This document shows positions 1 to 8,294 of a stretch of DNA of 64,000 bases, one piece after another (position 1 is the stretch's first letter; every line of letters starts with the position of its first letter). The notes beneath the pieces were generated by a model. That model ran no database searches. It worked only from the letters and a program-made list of their open reading frames with translations, and was not told where the DNA came from. The stretch covers positions 80,353 to 144,352 of the forward strand of contig JAUNGE010000003.1 of the NCBI GenBank assembly GCA_030524675.1, written 5' to 3'. Source of the DNA: a bacterium (GTDB taxonomy: Bacteria > Bacillota > Clostridia > Lachnospirales > Lachnospiraceae). A program made the translations under genes and the position numbers.

Positions 1-2
1 AC

Positions 3-32
3 ATAGAAAGAATCAATATAGAAAGAATCAAT
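3..32. repeat. Perfect 15-bp tandem duplication upstream of iolD
   Basis: The 15-base unit ATAGAAAGAATCAAT occurs twice head to tail (3-17 and 18-32), directly before the iolD ribosome binding site (AAAGGAGA, about 34-41). It is seen directly. It may be a local slippage product in a leader or an intergenic spacer. No function is claimed. Confidence 0.8.
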
Positions 33-46
33 AAAGGAGAAAAACG

Positions 47-1978
47 ATGGCAAAGACTGTAAGAATGACAGTAGCACAGGCGATTGTAAAGTTTTTGGAT
101 AATCAGTATGTTTCCATGGATGGGGTGGAGACAAAATTTGTAGAGGGATTTTTCACCATCTTCGGCCATGGTATTGCAGTAGGTCTCGGTGAGGCTCTGG
201 ACACCAATCCAGGCGGACTGCGCGTGATGCAGGGAAGAAATGAGCAGGGCATGTGCCATGCAGCGATTGCGTTTGCAAAGCAGAGCAACCGAAAGAAAAT
301 CATTGCATGTGCTTCCAGCGTGGGTCCAGGTGCTGCAAACATGGTGACAGCGTGTGCGACGGCAACCGTAAACAACATTCCGCTTCTGGTATTTCCGGCC
401 GATACATTCGCATCCCGCCAGCCTGACCCAGTGCTGCAGCAGCTTGAGGTGAGCTCCAGCCTGGCAGTGAGCACAAACGATGCGTTTAAGCCAGTATGCA
501 AATATTGGGATAGAATCACTCGTCCAGAGCAGGTTATGACTGCTTTAATCAGCGCGATGCGCGTCCTGACTGACCCAGCTGAGACAGGTGCGTGCTGTAT
601 CGCTCTGCCGCAGGATGTAGAGGGTGAGTCCTATGACTATCCAGAGTATTTCTTTAAGAAGAGAGTACACAGAATCACACGTCCGGTTGCAGTGGAGGAA
701 GAGTTGGATGACATCGCTGAGGTGATTGCAAATGCAAAGAAACCGCTTGTGATTGTGGGCGGCGGCGTGCGTTTCTCCGAGGCAGGCGAGACCGTAGAGA
801 AATTCTGTGAGGAATTCAAGATTCCGTTCGGCGAGACACAGGGAGGAAAGAGCGCATGTATTTCCAGCCATCCGTACTGCCTGGGCGGTATCGGTGTGAC
901 CGGTACTTACGCTTCCAACGTGATTGCAAAGGATGCAGATGTGATTATCGCTATCGGTTCCAGACTTTCCGACTTCACCACCAGCTCCAAGTGGCTGTTC
1001 CAGAATGAAGGCGTACAGTATGTAACCATCAACAACTGCCGTTATCATGCGTACAAGATGGATGCAGTGAAGGCAGTCGGCGATGCGAAAGTGACTGTGG
1101 AAGCTCTGGCTGAAATCCTGAGAGCAAAGGGTTATGTTTCTTCTTATACAAATGAGATTGCAGAGGCAAAGGCTGTCTGGGATAAAGAGATGGAGCGCCT
1201 TGCTGGCATCACTTACACAGGCGATGATTTCGAGCCGAATATCAAGGCAAGAGACCCGCGTACCGTTCCGGAGTTTGTAAAACTGACAGACGGAACCATT
1301 ACACAGACCGCAGCTCTCGCAGCGCTCAGAAGAACCATTGATGCAGATGCAACCGTTATCACAGCAGGCGGTTCTCTTCCGAGCTGTATGCAGCGTATGT
1401 GGACCACTGACAAGCGCGGCGGATACCATGCAGAGTACGGATATTCTTGTATGGGATACGAGGTGGCAGCGACTCTGGGTGTAAAGATGGCAGAGCCGCA
1501 GTACGAAGTCTATGCGGTTGTCGGAGATTCCAGCTTCCAGATGCTTCACAGCGAGATTATGACTATTATGCAGGAGAAGAAGAAAGTGAATATCCTGGTA
1601 TTTGACAACTGCGGATTTGGCTGCATCAACAACCTGGAGATGAACCATGGTATCGGAAGCCTTGCGACAGAGTTCCGCTACACAGACGGCAAGAAACCAA
1701 CTGGCGACCTGATTCCGGTAAGCTACGCAAAAGTGGCAGAAGGATACGGCTTGAAAGCATACACCTGCCGCACCATTGATGAGCTGGTAGCTGCACTGGA
1801 AGATGCAAAGAAGCAGGAAATTGCGTGTCTCTTTGATTTAAAAGTCATTCCGAAGACTATGACAGACGGTTATGAGTCCTGGTGGAACGTGGGTATTGCT
1901 ACCACATCCGAGAAGGAGAGCGTGCGCAAAGCGTGCGAGGGCGTAATGGAAGGCCGTGCAGCTGCAAGACAGTATTAA
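47..1978 (+). CDS. iolD: 3D-(3,5/4)-trihydroxycyclohexane-1,2-dione hydrolase (IolD)
   Basis: Thiamine-diphosphate enzyme of myo-inositol catabolism. It hydrolytically opens the trihydroxycyclohexanedione ring to 5-deoxy-glucuronate in the cytoplasm. The 643-residue length is normal for IolD. The acetolactate-synthase-like fold is recognisable: a conserved Glu (residue 66, in GRNEQG) for pyrimidine activation in the N-terminal domain, a central GGG-containing domain (VIVGGGVRFSE), and a C-terminal ThDP/Mg site starting at VVGDSS (about 493) and ending in a double Asn near 529. The ATG at 47 follows AAAGGAGA with good spacing. iolB follows 14 bases downstream, so the two are co-transcribed. 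Upstream inositol genes, such as the kinase iolC, would lie outside the window. Confidence 0.95.
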   Translation: MAKTVRMTVAQAIVKFLDNQYVSMDGVETKFVEGFFTIFGHGIAVGLGEALDTNPGGLRVMQGRNEQGMCHAAIAFAKQSNRKKIIACASSVGPGAANMVTACATATVNNIPLLVFPADTFASRQPDPVLQQLEVSSSLAVSTNDAFKPVCKYWDRITRPEQVMTALISAMRVLTDPAETGACCIALPQDVEGESYDYPEYFFKKRVHRITRPVAVEEELDDIAEVIANAKKPLVIVGGGVRFSEAGETVEKFCEEFKIPFGETQGGKSACISSHPYCLGGIGVTGTYASNVIAKDADVIIAIGSRLSDFTTSSKWLFQNEGVQYVTINNCRYHAYKMDAVKAVGDAKVTVEALAEILRAKGYVSSYTNEIAEAKAVWDKEMERLAGITYTGDDFEPNIKARDPRTVPEFVKLTDGTITQTAALAALRRTIDADATVITAGGSLPSCMQRMWTTDKRGGYHAEYGYSCMGYEVAATLGVKMAEPQYEVYAVVGDSSFQMLHSEIMTIMQEKKKVNILVFDNCGFGCINNLEMNHGIGSLATEFRYTDGKKPTGDLIPVSYAKVAEGYGLKAYTCRTIDELVAALEDAKKQEIACLFDLKVIPKTMTDGYESWWNVGIATTSEKESVRKACEGVMEGRAAARQY

Positions 1979-1992
1979 TGGAGGGAAAGAAC

Positions 1993-2778
1993 ATGGGAAA
2001 AGTGTTTGGATATCCTAAATTCGATGAGAATGGGGAGAAAATTCTCACTACATATGACAATGAGTACAAGGAAATGCTGATGGACATTCGTGTGTACCGC
2101 ATGAAAGCCGGAGAGACGAGAAGCTTCAAAAAGGCAGATGAGGAGTGTGCAGTTTTGCTGCTTTCCGGAACTATCACATACAAGTGGGATGGCAAAGAGG
2201 AGACTGTCAGCAGAAAAGACGTGTTCACGGAAGGCCCGTGGTGTGTGCATGGATGCAAGGGCACAGAAATCACAGTGACTGCACATGCAGATTCCGAGAT
2301 TTTGGTGCAGTGCACAAAGAATGACAAGGAGTTTGCTCCGAAGTTATACAGACCGGAAGATGCGCCATGGGGATATTCCAGCGTGGGCAAATTCGGAAAT
2401 GTGGCGAAGAGAAGAGTCAACACAATCTTTGACCATGATATCGCGCCAGACTCCAACATGGTTCTCGGAGAAGTGCTGAATGACAGAGGAAACTGGTCTG
2501 GTTATCTGCCTCACAGACATCCGCAGCCAGAGACCTACTACTTCAAGTTTGACCGTCCGGAAGGATTTGGCGCAAGCTTTGTGGGAGACCAGGTATTTAA
2601 GAGTGTGGAGGGAAGCTTTTCCGCAATTCCTGGCGGTGAGCTGCACCCGCAGGCCGTAGCTCCTGGTTTTCAGATGTATACCTGCTGGATGATTCGTCAT
2701 CTGGATGGAAATCCGTGGCTTCAGACAGACCGCTGTGAGGATGAGAGATATACTTGGATGCATGATGCAAAGTTCTGA
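1993..2778 (+). CDS. iolB: 5-deoxy-glucuronate isomerase (IolB)
   Basis: Isomerises 5-deoxy-glucuronate, the IolD product, to 2-deoxy-5-keto-D-gluconate. It is a 261-residue bicupin-type protein. The second half carries the His-rich metal-binding stretch HRHPQPETYY and a later GELHPQ motif, both typical of the KduI/IolB family. The frame is open further upstream, but the ATG at 1993 (MGKVFGYPKF) is preceded by a GGAGGGAAAG site and gives the family's usual N-terminus, whereas earlier ATGs lie inside iolD. It is separated from iolD by only 14 bases and ends before a strong bidirectional terminator. Confidence 0.95.
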   Translation: MGKVFGYPKFDENGEKILTTYDNEYKEMLMDIRVYRMKAGETRSFKKADEECAVLLLSGTITYKWDGKEETVSRKDVFTEGPWCVHGCKGTEITVTAHADSEILVQCTKNDKEFAPKLYRPEDAPWGYSSVGKFGNVAKRRVNTIFDHDIAPDSNMVLGEVLNDRGNWSGYLPHRHPQPETYYFKFDRPEGFGASFVGDQVFKSVEGSFSAIPGGELHPQAVAPGFQMYTCWMIRHLDGNPWLQTDRCEDERYTWMHDAKF

Positions 2779-2792
2779 TGCCGACACCACTA

Positions 2793-2815
2793 TGATATGA
2801 AAGTCGATTGCTTCG
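2793..2815. repeat. 23-bp dispersed repeat fragment shared with the 34.8 kb tandem array
   Basis: The 23 bases beginning TGATATGAAAGTCGATTGC are identical to 34856-34878 inside the 163-bp tandem repeat upstream of rex, and nearly identical to the second unit there. The fragment sits just after iolB. This shows that the element occurs at more than one intergenic site. Confidence 0.75.
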
Positions 2816-2840
2816 CGTTGGGCTTTCTTAGGAAAAACGA

Positions 2841-2880
2841 GCCGCCAAACGCCCTAATTATAAATAGGGAGTTTGGCGGC
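2841..2880. terminator. Bidirectional terminator between iolB and the DeoR gene
   Basis: Perfect 10-bp arms GCCGCCAAAC (2841-2850) and GTTTGGCGGC (2871-2880), with further CCCTA/TAGGG pairing inside. They are flanked by an A-run on the left (GGAAAAACGA) and TTCGCTGTTT on the right. It lies between two convergent genes and can serve both. Confidence 0.85.
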
Positions 2881-2902
2881 TTCGCTGTTTGTGCAAAGAA
2901 TG

Positions 2903-3685
2903 TTACAGTTCGTCTTTTTTTGCCAACTGGATGCGGCATCCCTGCTCGCGGCAGGCTGCACGGAACTCGTCGCTGGGAAGCATTTCTGTCAAAATGTACT
3001 GGAACTGTGAGATTTCCCCGTACGTCATCAGGGAAGATTTCTCGAATTTTGAGGAATCTGCAAGCAGGTAGTGCTTGTTGCTGCGTGCGAGAGCCATTTT
3101 TTTGATGTTGTACTCCTCTGTGGATGCATTGCACACGCCATGCTGCACAGAGATGCCAGTACATGCCATAAAAGCACGCACAATGTTGAAATCTTTCAGA
3201 TAATCTGTGCAGGAAGCGCCGACTAGGGATGCTGTGTCGCGCTTTAACGTTCCAGGAAGGCTGATAAGGTTGATATTCGGGTATGCCATGGCGCGGTTTA
3301 TCACTTGAATACTGTAAGTGATGACAGTGACATTGGCAAGATGACTCAGGTGGTCAACGATGCCAACTGTGGTGGTTCCAGTGTCAATAAAAATAATGTC
3401 TTTTTCCCGCACATAGGTAGCAGCGAGGGCGGCAATTTGGTTCTTTGCCTCGCGGTTTTTGATATTTCTCTCATTAAAAGAGACCAGCTCTGGAATTCCG
3501 GCGAGAGTATCACAGGCGACCACACCGCCATACACTTTTTCGATATTTCCGCGGGTTACCAGCACATCTAGGTCACGGCGCACAGTGTTTTTGGAAATCT
3601 GAAATACCTCGCAGAGTTTGTCTATCGAGACGGATTTGTGTTCCAGGATATATTGTTCCAACTGTTCAATTCTGGACATTCTCAC
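2903..3685 (-). CDS. DeoR-family transcriptional repressor of the inositol cluster
   Basis: 260-residue cytoplasmic regulator. The N-terminus is a DeoR-type winged helix (IDKLCEVFQISKNTVRRDLD, residues about 20-40), and the C-terminus is a DeoRC/ISOCOT-like sugar-phosphate sensor with IIFIDTGTTTVGI around residue 95. The family usually responds to a phosphorylated sugar intermediate. In Bacillus the inositol repressor IolR is of this family, so control of the flanking iol genes is the likely job. The best start is the GTG at 3685, 8 bases after AAGGAGG; an in-frame ATG at 3679 is 14 bases away. It is divergent from the iron alcohol dehydrogenase gene and convergent with iolB. Function is inferred from family and position. 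Confidence 0.85.
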   Translation of the reverse strand: MRMSRIEQLEQYILEHKSVSIDKLCEVFQISKNTVRRDLDVLVTRGNIEKVYGGVVACDTLAGIPELVSFNERNIKNREAKNQIAALAATYVREKDIIFIDTGTTTVGIVDHLSHLANVTVITYSIQVINRAMAYPNINLISLPGTLKRDTASLVGASCTDYLKDFNIVRAFMACTGISVQHGVCNASTEEYNIKKMALARSNKHYLLADSSKFEKSSLMTYGEISQFQYILTEMLPSDEFRAACREQGCRIQLAKKDEL

Positions 3686-3796
3686 GAAAAATACCTCCTT
3701 TTTAGTCAGATGAAATGTTTGCTTTTTGTATACAGCAAGGATTGCAATATTCTATTACTAGGATACCAGAAAAACGCAAAAAATACAAGAAGTTTA

Positions 3797-3840
3797 TCAA
3801 AATGTACTCAAAAGCTTTGATGCGTTTTACTCAAAATGTC
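3797..3840. promoter_or_regulatory. Candidate operator: repeated TCAAAA motifs between deoR and the ADH promoter
   Basis: Three TCAAAA-containing units (TCAAAATGT at 3797-3805, ACTCAAAAGC from 3806, ACTCAAAATGTC at 3829-3840), one of which forms a small TCAAA-AGC-TTTGA palindrome (3809-3821). They lie 30-70 bases upstream of a strong promoter in the deoR/ADH divergent gap. DeoR proteins often bind repeated short sites, so this is a plausible but unproven operator. Confidence 0.4.
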
Positions 3841-3869
3841 TAAAAAAATAGAATAAATAAAAAATAAAC

Positions 3870-3898
3870 TTGACAAAATGACATAGAAATGCTAAGAT
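3870..3898 (+). promoter_or_regulatory. Sigma-A promoter for the ADH-aldolase-iolE-iolG genes
   Basis: TTGACA at 3870-3875 and TAAGAT at 3893-3898 are separated by 17 bases, a near-consensus vegetative promoter. It sits 60 bases before the ADH start codon. Confidence 0.75.
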
Positions 3899-3957
3899 AT
3901 TACCAGAAAAAACAAAAAAGATAACCAAAAGATGTGCAAATGGTGGAAGGAGTTCAA

Positions 3958-5112
3958 ATGGGCAGAGAATTTATTATGCCAGGCCAGATTGTGACGGGAA
4001 GCCAGGCTTTGGAGACAGCAAAAGAAAAACTAGGTGCATTGGGAACGAAAGCATTGATTGTCACGGATGAAGTGATGAAGAAGCTGGGAAATTTGGATAT
4101 CGTGACAAAGGCACTGGACGAGCAGAATATCGCATATGAAGTGTACACAGGAATTTCAGGCGAGCCGACAGACACGATGATTGAGACAGGACTTTCCATT
4201 TACCAGAGTACAGGTTGTGATTTTCTGATTGCTCTGGGCGGCGGCAGCCCGATTGACTCCATGAAAGCGATTGCTGCTCTGGCGGCAAACGGCGGTTCTA
4301 TCTCTGATTATATGGGAAAAGTAATCGGCGGAAAGTTAGCTCCTATGGCAGCGATTCCTACGACAGCCGGCACAGGCTCTGAGGCGACACAGTTTACGAT
4401 TATTACCGATACAAAGAAAGATATCAAGATGCTGTTAAAGGGTGCAGTTCTGATGCCAGATTTGGCAATCATCGACCCGCAGTTTACCATGACAGCGCCG
4501 CCTAAGATTACGGCAGCGACGGGGCTTGACGCTCTGACACATGCAATGGAAGCTTACACATCCAGAAAAGCACAGCCACTTTCTGATGTATTTGCACTTT
4601 CTGCAGTAAAGCGTATTTTTACATATCTTCCGACCGCATTCCACGATGGAAAGAATGTGGAGGCGAGAGAGCAGATGTCCATTGCCGCACTGGAGGCAGG
4701 TATCGCATTCAACAATTCTTCCGTCACGATTGTACATGGCATGAGCCGCCCGATTGGTGCCTTGTTCCATGTAGCGCACGGAATTTCCAATGCAATGCTG
4801 CTGAAAGCATGTTTCACATTCGCACTGGACGGTGCATATGAGCGCTTCGGCATCATGGGAAGAGAGATTGGCGTTGCGACAGAGGAGGACAGTGACGAAG
4901 AGGCAAGCCGCAAGTTCCTGGAAGCAGTTATTGGCATCTGTAAGGAACTGGAAATCCCGACTCTGGAAGAGTACGGAATCGACAAAGAAAAATTCTTCTC
5001 TGTGATTGACAAGATGGCGTCCGATGCGATTGACAGCGGAAGTCCGGCAAATACACAGAAAGCAGTTTCTGTGGAGGATGTAAAACAGATTTATAAGAAT
5101 CTTTGGGAATAA
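3958..5112 (+). CDS. Iron-containing alcohol dehydrogenase in the inositol cluster
   Basis: 384-residue group III (Fe-dependent) alcohol dehydrogenase. An N-terminal NAD(P)-binding half contains GGGSPIDSMKA and TTAGTGSEAT. The C-terminal half carries metal ligands in GLDALTHAMEAY and in HGMSRPIGALFHVAHG. The start ATG at 3958 follows GGAAGGAG with normal spacing; an earlier in-frame ATG at 3934 lacks this. It is placed between the deoR promoter and the class II aldolase, whose expected products are DHAP and malonate semialdehyde. Reduction of that aldehyde to 3-hydroxypropionate is therefore a reasonable role, but this is inference: the family covers many aldehydes and alcohols (1,3-propanediol, lactaldehyde, butanol). 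Confidence 0.85.
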   Translation: MGREFIMPGQIVTGSQALETAKEKLGALGTKALIVTDEVMKKLGNLDIVTKALDEQNIAYEVYTGISGEPTDTMIETGLSIYQSTGCDFLIALGGGSPIDSMKAIAALAANGGSISDYMGKVIGGKLAPMAAIPTTAGTGSEATQFTIITDTKKDIKMLLKGAVLMPDLAIIDPQFTMTAPPKITAATGLDALTHAMEAYTSRKAQPLSDVFALSAVKRIFTYLPTAFHDGKNVEAREQMSIAALEAGIAFNNSSVTIVHGMSRPIGALFHVAHGISNAMLLKACFTFALDGAYERFGIMGREIGVATEEDSDEEASRKFLEAVIGICKELEIPTLEEYGIDKEKFFSVIDKMASDAIDSGSPANTQKAVSVEDVKQIYKNLWE

Positions 5113-5174
5113 AGAGAAATGGAAAGAAAGACGAAAAACAACGAAAAAATGATATAGGAAAGGGGGAGAGAACA

Positions 5175-6023
5175 ATGGGACTTGTGACAATGAAAGAACT
5201 GCTTACCAAGGCGAGAGAACAGGGAAAGGCGACAGGGGCTTTCAGCGTAGGAAATCTTGAGATGGTGAAGGGCGCCGTCCAGGCTGCAGAGGAGATGAAC
5301 ACACCCATTATTCTGCAGATTGCGGAAGTGAGACTGAAACATTCTCCGCTTGGGCTGATGGGACCGATGATGGTACAGGCAGCGAGAGAGGCGAAGGTGG
5401 ATGTGGCAGTGCATCTGGACCATGGCCAGACATTTGAGACACTGCAAAGAGCACTGGATTTTGGATTTACATCGGTGATGTTTGACGGTTCTGTGCTTCC
5501 TTTTGAGGAAAACATAGAAAAGACAAAACATGTAGTGGAGATGGCTGCGAAGTACGGTGCGACTGTGGAAGCAGAACTCGGACTGGTAGGCGGCAGCGAG
5601 GACGGCGGCAGAGGCCATGGAATTCGCTGTACAGATCCGGATGACGCGAAAGTCTTTTGCGAGAGAACAGGCGTGGATGCCCTGGCAGTTGCCATCGGAA
5701 ATGCACACGGAAATTATCCAGTGGCGCCGACTCTGGCATTTGATGTTCTCGAAAAAATCAACGAGACAACAGGCGATATTCCGCTGGTACTTCACGGAGG
5801 TTCCGGTATCACACCAGCAGATTTCAGAAAAGCGATTACACTGGGCATCAACAAAATCAACATTGCGACAGCAAGTTTTGACAGCCTGACCGCAAAGGCG
5901 GAAGAATATTTAAAGACTGAAGGACGCCACAATTACTTCAGTCTGAATGAGGCGATGGTGGCAGGCGTTTATGAGAATGTAAAGAGACATATCTACATTT
6001 TCAACAATGTGGGCGAGTTATAA
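5175..6023 (+). CDS. iolJ: Class II aldolase, probable 6-phospho-5-dehydro-2-deoxy-D-gluconate aldolase (IolJ)
   Basis: 282-residue zinc-dependent class II fructose-bisphosphate-aldolase-family enzyme. Visible signatures are HLDHGQ (catalytic Asp and zinc His), GVDALAVAIGNAHG with another zinc His, and LHGGSGI for phosphate binding. The ATG at 5175 follows AGGGGGAG; the open frame extends upstream but without a better site. In the inositol pathway a member of this family cleaves 2-deoxy-5-keto-gluconate 6-phosphate to DHAP and malonate semialdehyde, and that role fits the neighbours. The fold alone cannot exclude activity on fructose or tagatose bisphosphate, so the assignment rests partly on context. 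Confidence 0.8.
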   Translation: MGLVTMKELLTKAREQGKATGAFSVGNLEMVKGAVQAAEEMNTPIILQIAEVRLKHSPLGLMGPMMVQAAREAKVDVAVHLDHGQTFETLQRALDFGFTSVMFDGSVLPFEENIEKTKHVVEMAAKYGATVEAELGLVGGSEDGGRGHGIRCTDPDDAKVFCERTGVDALAVAIGNAHGNYPVAPTLAFDVLEKINETTGDIPLVLHGGSGITPADFRKAITLGINKINIATASFDSLTAKAEEYLKTEGRHNYFSLNEAMVAGVYENVKRHIYIFNNVGEL

Positions 6024-6076
6024 ACACAAATATCTTTTGACTTTAACATCATGAAATAAAAAGAAGGAGATTCAAA

Positions 6077-6976
6077 ATGTTTAATAAGGAAAAAGTAAAA
6101 TTGGGAATTGCTCCAATCGCATGGACAAACGATGATATGCCAGACCTTGGTAAGGAGAACACATTTGAGCAGTGTGTCAGCGAGATGGCTCTGGCTGGCT
6201 TTACCGGTTCTGAGGTGGGAAATAAATACCCGAAAGATGTAGAGACTTTAAAGAAAGCTCTGAATCTGCGCGGCATCGAGATTTGCAATGCATGGTTCTC
6301 CACATTTTTAATCAGCAAGCCATATGAGGAGACAGAGGCAGAATTTGAGAAACATGTTGCATTCCTGGCAGCTATGGGTGCAAAGGTAGTTGGTGTTTCT
6401 GAGCAGAGTTACAGCGTACAGGGCCAGATGGAGACTCCGGTATTCGGTCACAAATATGTGATGAACGATAAAGAGTGGGATCTGCTGTGCGACGGTTTAA
6501 ATAAGCTGGGCAAGCTGTCCTTAGAGAAATACGGTGTTGCACTGACCTTCCATCATCATATGGGAACCGTAGTACAGAGCGCAGAAGAAGTAGAGCGCAT
6601 GATGGCAAACACAGACCCGAAGTATGTGAGCCTGCTGTTTGACTCCGGCCATTTCTCCTACTGCGGTGAAGATCCGGTTGCTATGGTTACAAAATATGTC
6701 AACAGAATCAAACATGTACATTTAAAGGATATCCGTCCGGACGTAGTAGCACAGGTAAAAGCAGAGGACAGAAGTTTTCTGTGGGGTGTTCGTATGGGTG
6801 CATTCACCATCCCAGGCGACGGCTGCGTAGATTTTGATTCCATCTTCAAAGTACTGGAAGAGAACAACTACGAGGGATATATGGTAGTAGAAGCTGAACA
6901 GGATCCGGCAAAGGCAAATCCGCTGGAGTACGCTATCCGAGCAAGAAAATTCATCGCTGAGAAGACTGGTCTGTAG
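6077..6976 (+). CDS. iolE: Myo-inosose-2 dehydratase (IolE)
   Basis: Dehydrates 2-keto-myo-inositol to the diketone substrate of IolD. It is a 299-residue xylose-isomerase-like TIM barrel of typical IolE length. The N-terminus LGIAPIAWTNDDMPDLG is characteristic of the family. Metal-site elements follow along the barrel: TFHHHMGT (about 152-159), FDSGHFSYCG, RIKHVHLKDIR and, at the C-terminus, MVVEAEQDP. The ATG at 6077 follows AAGAAGGAG. It lies 53 bases after the aldolase and 117 bases before iolG, same strand. Codon use is strongly biased, as in other highly expressed genes of this window. Confidence 0.92.
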   Translation: MFNKEKVKLGIAPIAWTNDDMPDLGKENTFEQCVSEMALAGFTGSEVGNKYPKDVETLKKALNLRGIEICNAWFSTFLISKPYEETEAEFEKHVAFLAAMGAKVVGVSEQSYSVQGQMETPVFGHKYVMNDKEWDLLCDGLNKLGKLSLEKYGVALTFHHHMGTVVQSAEEVERMMANTDPKYVSLLFDSGHFSYCGEDPVAMVTKYVNRIKHVHLKDIRPDVVAQVKAEDRSFLWGVRMGAFTIPGDGCVDFDSIFKVLEENNYEGYMVVEAEQDPAKANPLEYAIRARKFIAEKTGL

Positions 6977-7093
6977 GAGTCAGAACAGGCAGTACAGCAG
7001 AAAAACAGTACTGTGTGATATAGAGTTAGAGTGAAAGAATAGAAACATAGGATAGAAGAAAAACTATCCGCATATGGAGAGGAGATTGTTCAA

Positions 7094-8107
7094 ATGGTAA
7101 CAGTAGGAATTATCGGAGCAGGAAGAATCGGTAAGGTACATACACAGAGTATCTGCAATTATGTAAAAAATGCAACCATCAAGACCATCGCAGATCCGTT
7201 TATGAATGAGCAGACTGCAGCATGGGCAAAGAGCATGGGCGTGAAGAACACAACAAAGGATTACAAGGAAATCCTTGCAGATCCGGAGATTGACGCAGTG
7301 TTAATCTGCTCTTCCACAAACACCCATTCCCCGATTTCTGTAGAAGCAATCAAGGCTGGAAAGCATGTGTTCTGCGAAAAGCCAATCGACCATGACATCG
7401 CAAAAATCAAAGAAGTTATCGACGCACTGAAGGACAGCAAGGTAAAATACCAGGTAGGTTTCAACCGCCGTTTTGACCACAACTTCGAGGCAGTAAAGAA
7501 TGCAGTTGTTGCAGGCAAGATTGGTGAGCCGCACATCATCAAAGTAACTTCCAGAGATCCGGAGCCGCCGAGCGCAGAGTATGCAGCAGTTTCCGGCGGT
7601 ATGTTCTTAGACATGACAATCCATGATTTCGATATGGTTCGTTTCCTGGCTGGATGCGATGCAGAAGAGATCTATGTACAGTCCGCAGTTTTAGTAGATC
7701 CGGCTATCGGTGAAGCTGGCGACGTAGATACTGCTGTTATCACTCTGAAGATGGAGAATGGCGCTATCGCAGTGATCGACAACTCCAGAAGAGCAGCTTA
7801 TGGCTACGACCAGAGAGCAGAAGTGTTCGGTTCCAAGGGTATGGTTGCAACTTCCAACGATACAGAGTCTTCTGCAGTTTTGAGCACTGTAGACGGTGTG
7901 ACAGGTGAGAAGCCGCTGTACTTCTTCTTAGAGAGATATATGCAGTCTTTCGCAAAAGAAGTTACCTGCTTTATCAATGCAATCGAGAACGATACCGATA
8001 CTCCACTGGGAGTAGAGGATGGCTTAAAGCCAGTTCTGATGGGAATTGCAGCAAAGAAGTCTGTAGAAGAGCACAGACCAGTTAAGATTTCCGAAGTAAT
8101 GATGTAA
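7094..8107 (+). CDS. iolG: Inositol 2-dehydrogenase (IolG)
   Basis: NAD-dependent oxidation of myo-inositol to 2-keto-myo-inositol, the first step of the pathway. It is a 337-residue Gfo/Idh/MocA protein. The N-terminal Rossmann fold carries GIIGAGRIGKVH, the conserved EKPID segment follows near residue 95, and the catalytic Asp/His pair sits in LDMTIHDFDMVRF (about 176-188). GGAGAGGAG precedes the ATG at 7094. It is last in the inositol run and followed by a strong terminator. Among the three Gfo/Idh/MocA genes in this window this one best resembles classical IolG. Confidence 0.9.
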   Translation: MVTVGIIGAGRIGKVHTQSICNYVKNATIKTIADPFMNEQTAAWAKSMGVKNTTKDYKEILADPEIDAVLICSSTNTHSPISVEAIKAGKHVFCEKPIDHDIAKIKEVIDALKDSKVKYQVGFNRRFDHNFEAVKNAVVAGKIGEPHIIKVTSRDPEPPSAEYAAVSGGMFLDMTIHDFDMVRFLAGCDAEEIYVQSAVLVDPAIGEAGDVDTAVITLKMENGAIAVIDNSRRAAYGYDQRAEVFGSKGMVATSNDTESSAVLSTVDGVTGEKPLYFFLERYMQSFAKEVTCFINAIENDTDTPLGVEDGLKPVLMGIAAKKSVEEHRPVKISEVMM

Positions 8108-8154
8108 GAATAGGCCAATTTGAGAGGGCAAACAACACTGGGGGAAAGTGTAAT

Positions 8155-8203
8155 AAAGAGACTGTTGTTATCCGGCAAAACCGGATACAGCAGTCTCTTT
8201 TTT
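8155..8203 (+). terminator. Rho-independent terminator after iolG
   Basis: A long near-perfect stem (AGAGACTG...TATCCGG pairing with CCGGATA...CAGTCTCT; one bulge and one G-U) is closed by a CAAA loop and followed by six Ts. It ends the inositol operon. Confidence 0.9.
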
Positions 8204-8294
8204 ACATGTCTGTTTGTTGGAGACGTATGCTCATAAAAAGCACGCACTATTAAAAAATGACTCTCTGTGAAATGCATGAGACACTGCTTCGACT

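Noticed and set aside
545-1648. A 367-codon open frame on the strand opposite iolD
   Set aside because: It lies fully within iolD, has no ribosome binding site, and its translation is Cys/His/Leu-rich with no domain; it is explained by the biased codon use of iolD. Similar antisense frames opposite 9295-9918, 11507-12352, 15670-16300 and 49490-49910 were rejected for the same reason.
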